Source: an uncultured Bacillota bacterium (GTDB taxonomy: Bacteria > Bacillota > Clostridia > Caldicoprobacterales > UBA3941). From it: a stretch of 8,444 bases of DNA. The stretch spans positions 1-8,444 of the forward strand of contig CALGOY010000064.1 in the NCBI GenBank assembly GCA_937960725.1, written 5' to 3'. Under the pieces are notes generated by a model, which saw nothing but the letters and a program-made list of their open reading frames with translations, was not told where the DNA came from and ran no database searches. The position numbers were made by a program, and so were the translations under genes. This document shows positions 6,796 to 8,444 of the stretch, piece by piece. Numbering within the stretch: position 1 is the first letter of the stretch; each line of letters starts with the position of its first letter.

Positions 6796-8444
6796 ATGAA
6801 AAAGTATTTTAAAAGAATATCTGTTTGGATGGTTATATGTATTTTATCTGGGATTGTTGTTCCGGCAGAAGCTCAAACAGGATTTAATCCAGCTTTATTT
6901 GATGGAACAGGAAGGGATACACGGCTTTATCAGGGGGGCGATTGGCAGGGTATTATTGATAAAATTCCATATCTAAAAAGTATGGGAATTACTGCAGTTT
7001 GGATTTCCGATCCCTATGCCAATAGAGAAGAATCAACGTATGGTTGGACCAGTTATCATGGCTACCATGTTCGAAATTACTTCACTACAAACAAGCATTT
7101 TGGAACAATGGCTGATTTTGAACGCTTAAGGACTGCCCTGAATAATGCGGGAATTAAGTTGATTATAGATTTTGTAACTAATCATACCAGTGATAGAAGT
7201 CTTGATGGAAAGCTTTATGAACCGGATCGGGATGAAAATGGCAATTTTGTATTTGACTCCAATGGAGAGCCTGTTGATTATAATGGAGATGGAATAGTTG
7301 AAAATCTTGTTGCAGACCCTAATAATGATGTAAAAGGCTGGTTTCATCATCACGGCGATCGAGGAGATGACGGGTCGACCTTTGGCTATCGATTTAAAGA
7401 TCTAGCAAATCTTGCAGATTTTTCACAAGAAAATGGTGAGCTGGCGGCTTATTTGGAGGATGCCCTGAAATTTTGGGCTAGTAAAGGAATTCAAGGAATC
7501 CGCCATGACGCAACTCTGCATATGAATCCGGCATTTGTAAAGAATGCTAAAGATGCAGTAGACTCAGAATATGGACCAATAACTCACTTTGGTGAATTTT
7601 TTATTGGTAAACCCGACCCTAAATATGGGGAGTATATTAGCTTTCCGGATCGTACTGGCGTTAATAATCTAGATTTTGAATTTTATAATACGATTAACCG
7701 TACATTTGGAGATTTTTCGCTACCTATGACTGAGTTTGCAAATATGCTATTGTATACTCAAAATGACTATACTTATGAAAACCAAGCAGTAACTTTTATT
7801 GATAATCATGATGTTACACGATTTCGGTACATCCAGCCAAATGATAAGCCATTTCATGCAGCGATTGTAGCATTGATGACCTCGCGCGGTATACCTAATA
7901 TCTACTATGGGACAGAGCAATATTTTAGTGCACCGGATCATGAGTCGGGCAGAATTTATATGGGGGCTGTATCTGATTTTAAGCCTACTACAGCTACTGC
8001 AATAATTAAAAAGCTTTCCGATCTTCGACAAGAAAATAATGCTCTGGCATATGGGACTACGGAGATCCTATATTCTTCTAATGATGTTGTAGTATATAAG
8101 CGGCAGTTCTATGATAAGCAAGTTATTACGGCCATTAACCGCCAGCCAGATCGATCATTTACTGTTCCTGCTTTGAATACTACGCTGCCGGATGGGATCT
8201 ATGAAGATGTACTAGAAGGACTCTTGTATGGTGAAAGCGCCATAGTTTCAAACGGGAAAATTCAAAGCTTTACTTTAACCGGCGGCGAAGTTTGTGTATG
8301 GTCCTACAATCCATCGACTAAACCGTCTACGCCACGGATTGGTGATGTTATTTCTACAATGGGCCGTGCAGGAAACACAGTATATATTTATGGCGAGGGG
8401 TTTGGAAATTCTCCGACAGTGAAATTTGGAACCGCGACGGCAAG
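6796..8444 (+). CDS. secreted CGTase-like alpha-amylase (GH13_2), lacking barrel strand beta-1; 3' end outside window
   Basis: 549 codons are visible; the frame is open to the window edge. Residues 1-26 are a Sec signal peptide (cleavage likely after PAEA), so the enzyme acts outside the cell on starch. Order: GGDWQGI region (about 47-53), barrel with DFVTNH (125-130), domain B, GIRHDATLHM with nucleophile D238, HFGEFF with acid E267, FIDNHD with D339, IYYGTEQY, then domain C (about 405-505) and the start of an IPT/TIG domain D (PRIGDV..GNTVYIYGEGFG). This layout and many motifs match cyclodextrin glucanotransferases and maltogenic amylase; a CBM20 may follow beyond the window. Odd points: the beta-1 strand 'IYQI..DRF' and its calcium ligands, about 30-35 residues in relatives, are missing; Ala204 stands at the CGTase central Tyr/Phe; Leu241 replaces the conserved Lys; domain B is about 18 residues longer. 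Calcium-site II residues N129, D208 and H242 are kept. Ribosome site GGGGAG, 5-nt spacing. The product may be a hydrolytic amylase, a transferase, or inactive. Confidence 0.85.
   Translation, partial: MKKYFKRISVWMVICILSGIVVPAEAQTGFNPALFDGTGRDTRLYQGGDWQGIIDKIPYLKSMGITAVWISDPYANREESTYGWTSYHGYHVRNYFTTNKHFGTMADFERLRTALNNAGIKLIIDFVTNHTSDRSLDGKLYEPDRDENGNFVFDSNGEPVDYNGDGIVENLVADPNNDVKGWFHHHGDRGDDGSTFGYRFKDLANLADFSQENGELAAYLEDALKFWASKGIQGIRHDATLHMNPAFVKNAKDAVDSEYGPITHFGEFFIGKPDPKYGEYISFPDRTGVNNLDFEFYNTINRTFGDFSLPMTEFANMLLYTQNDYTYENQAVTFIDNHDVTRFRYIQPNDKPFHAAIVALMTSRGIPNIYYGTEQYFSAPDHESGRIYMGAVSDFKPTTATAIIKKLSDLRQENNALAYGTTEILYSSNDVVVYKRQFYDKQVITAINRQPDRSFTVPALNTTLPDGIYEDVLEGLLYGESAIVSNGKIQSFTLTGGEVCVWSYNPSTKPSTPRIGDVISTMGRAGNTVYIYGEGFGNSPTVKFGTATA

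Noticed and set aside
6796..6960. Frameshift or wrong start hiding the missing beta-1 strand
   Set aside because: The frame is closed upstream by a stop at 6766-6768 and the 64-nt spacer is too short and too AT-rich to encode the roughly 35 residues in any frame.

Overview
The window is an AT-rich, low-GC Gram-positive-type locus (Bacillota; Clostridia, Negativicutes or Paenibacillus-like, not resolvable from the sequence alone) for maltodextrin or cyclodextrin use. Supporting signs are purine-rich ribosome binding sites, a lipoprotein-type solute-binding protein, a LacI-family regulator and tightly packed genes, all on the plus strand.

Layout: (1) 1-161 is a control region with two imperfect 27-bp direct repeats, a consensus sigma-A promoter (TTGACA, 17 bp, TATAAT) and a perfect 14-bp palindromic operator over the expected transcription start. 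(2) 162-1205 encodes a LacI-family regulator. (3) 1223-3007 encodes a cytoplasmic GH13 cyclomaltodextrinase/neopullulanase with an N-terminal CBM34-like domain. (4) 3003-3087 holds a second, near-identical operator overlapping the stop codon of that enzyme gene, then a 10-bp hairpin. (5) 3088-4452, 4531-5838 and 5835-6731 encode a maltodextrin-type binding lipoprotein and two MalF/MalG-type permeases; a perfect 19-bp-stem hairpin separates binding protein from permease. No ATPase gene is present, so the importer probably uses a shared MsmX/MalK-type ATPase encoded elsewhere. (6) 6796 to the window end encodes a secreted amylase of the cyclodextrin glucanotransferase (CGTase)/maltogenic amylase type, cut by the window edge inside its domain D (IPT/TIG).

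Inferred working: the secreted enzyme acts on starch outside the cell, the lipoprotein and permeases import the oligosaccharides (possibly cyclic), and the cytoplasmic enzyme opens or hydrolyses them. The LacI-type protein probably represses both its own promoter and a promoter in front of the binding-protein gene through the two matching operators.

The most unusual point is the secreted enzyme. After its signal peptide it starts directly at the segment that normally follows strand beta-1 of the catalytic barrel: the conserved 'IYQI..DRF' strand and most ligands of the usual N-terminal calcium site are absent, while strands 2-8 and all catalytic residues are present. It also has Ala where CGTases carry the central Tyr/Phe, Leu where they carry the acceptor-site Lys, and a longer domain B loop with a DxNxDG motif. 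It may be a remodelled or defective member of the family.
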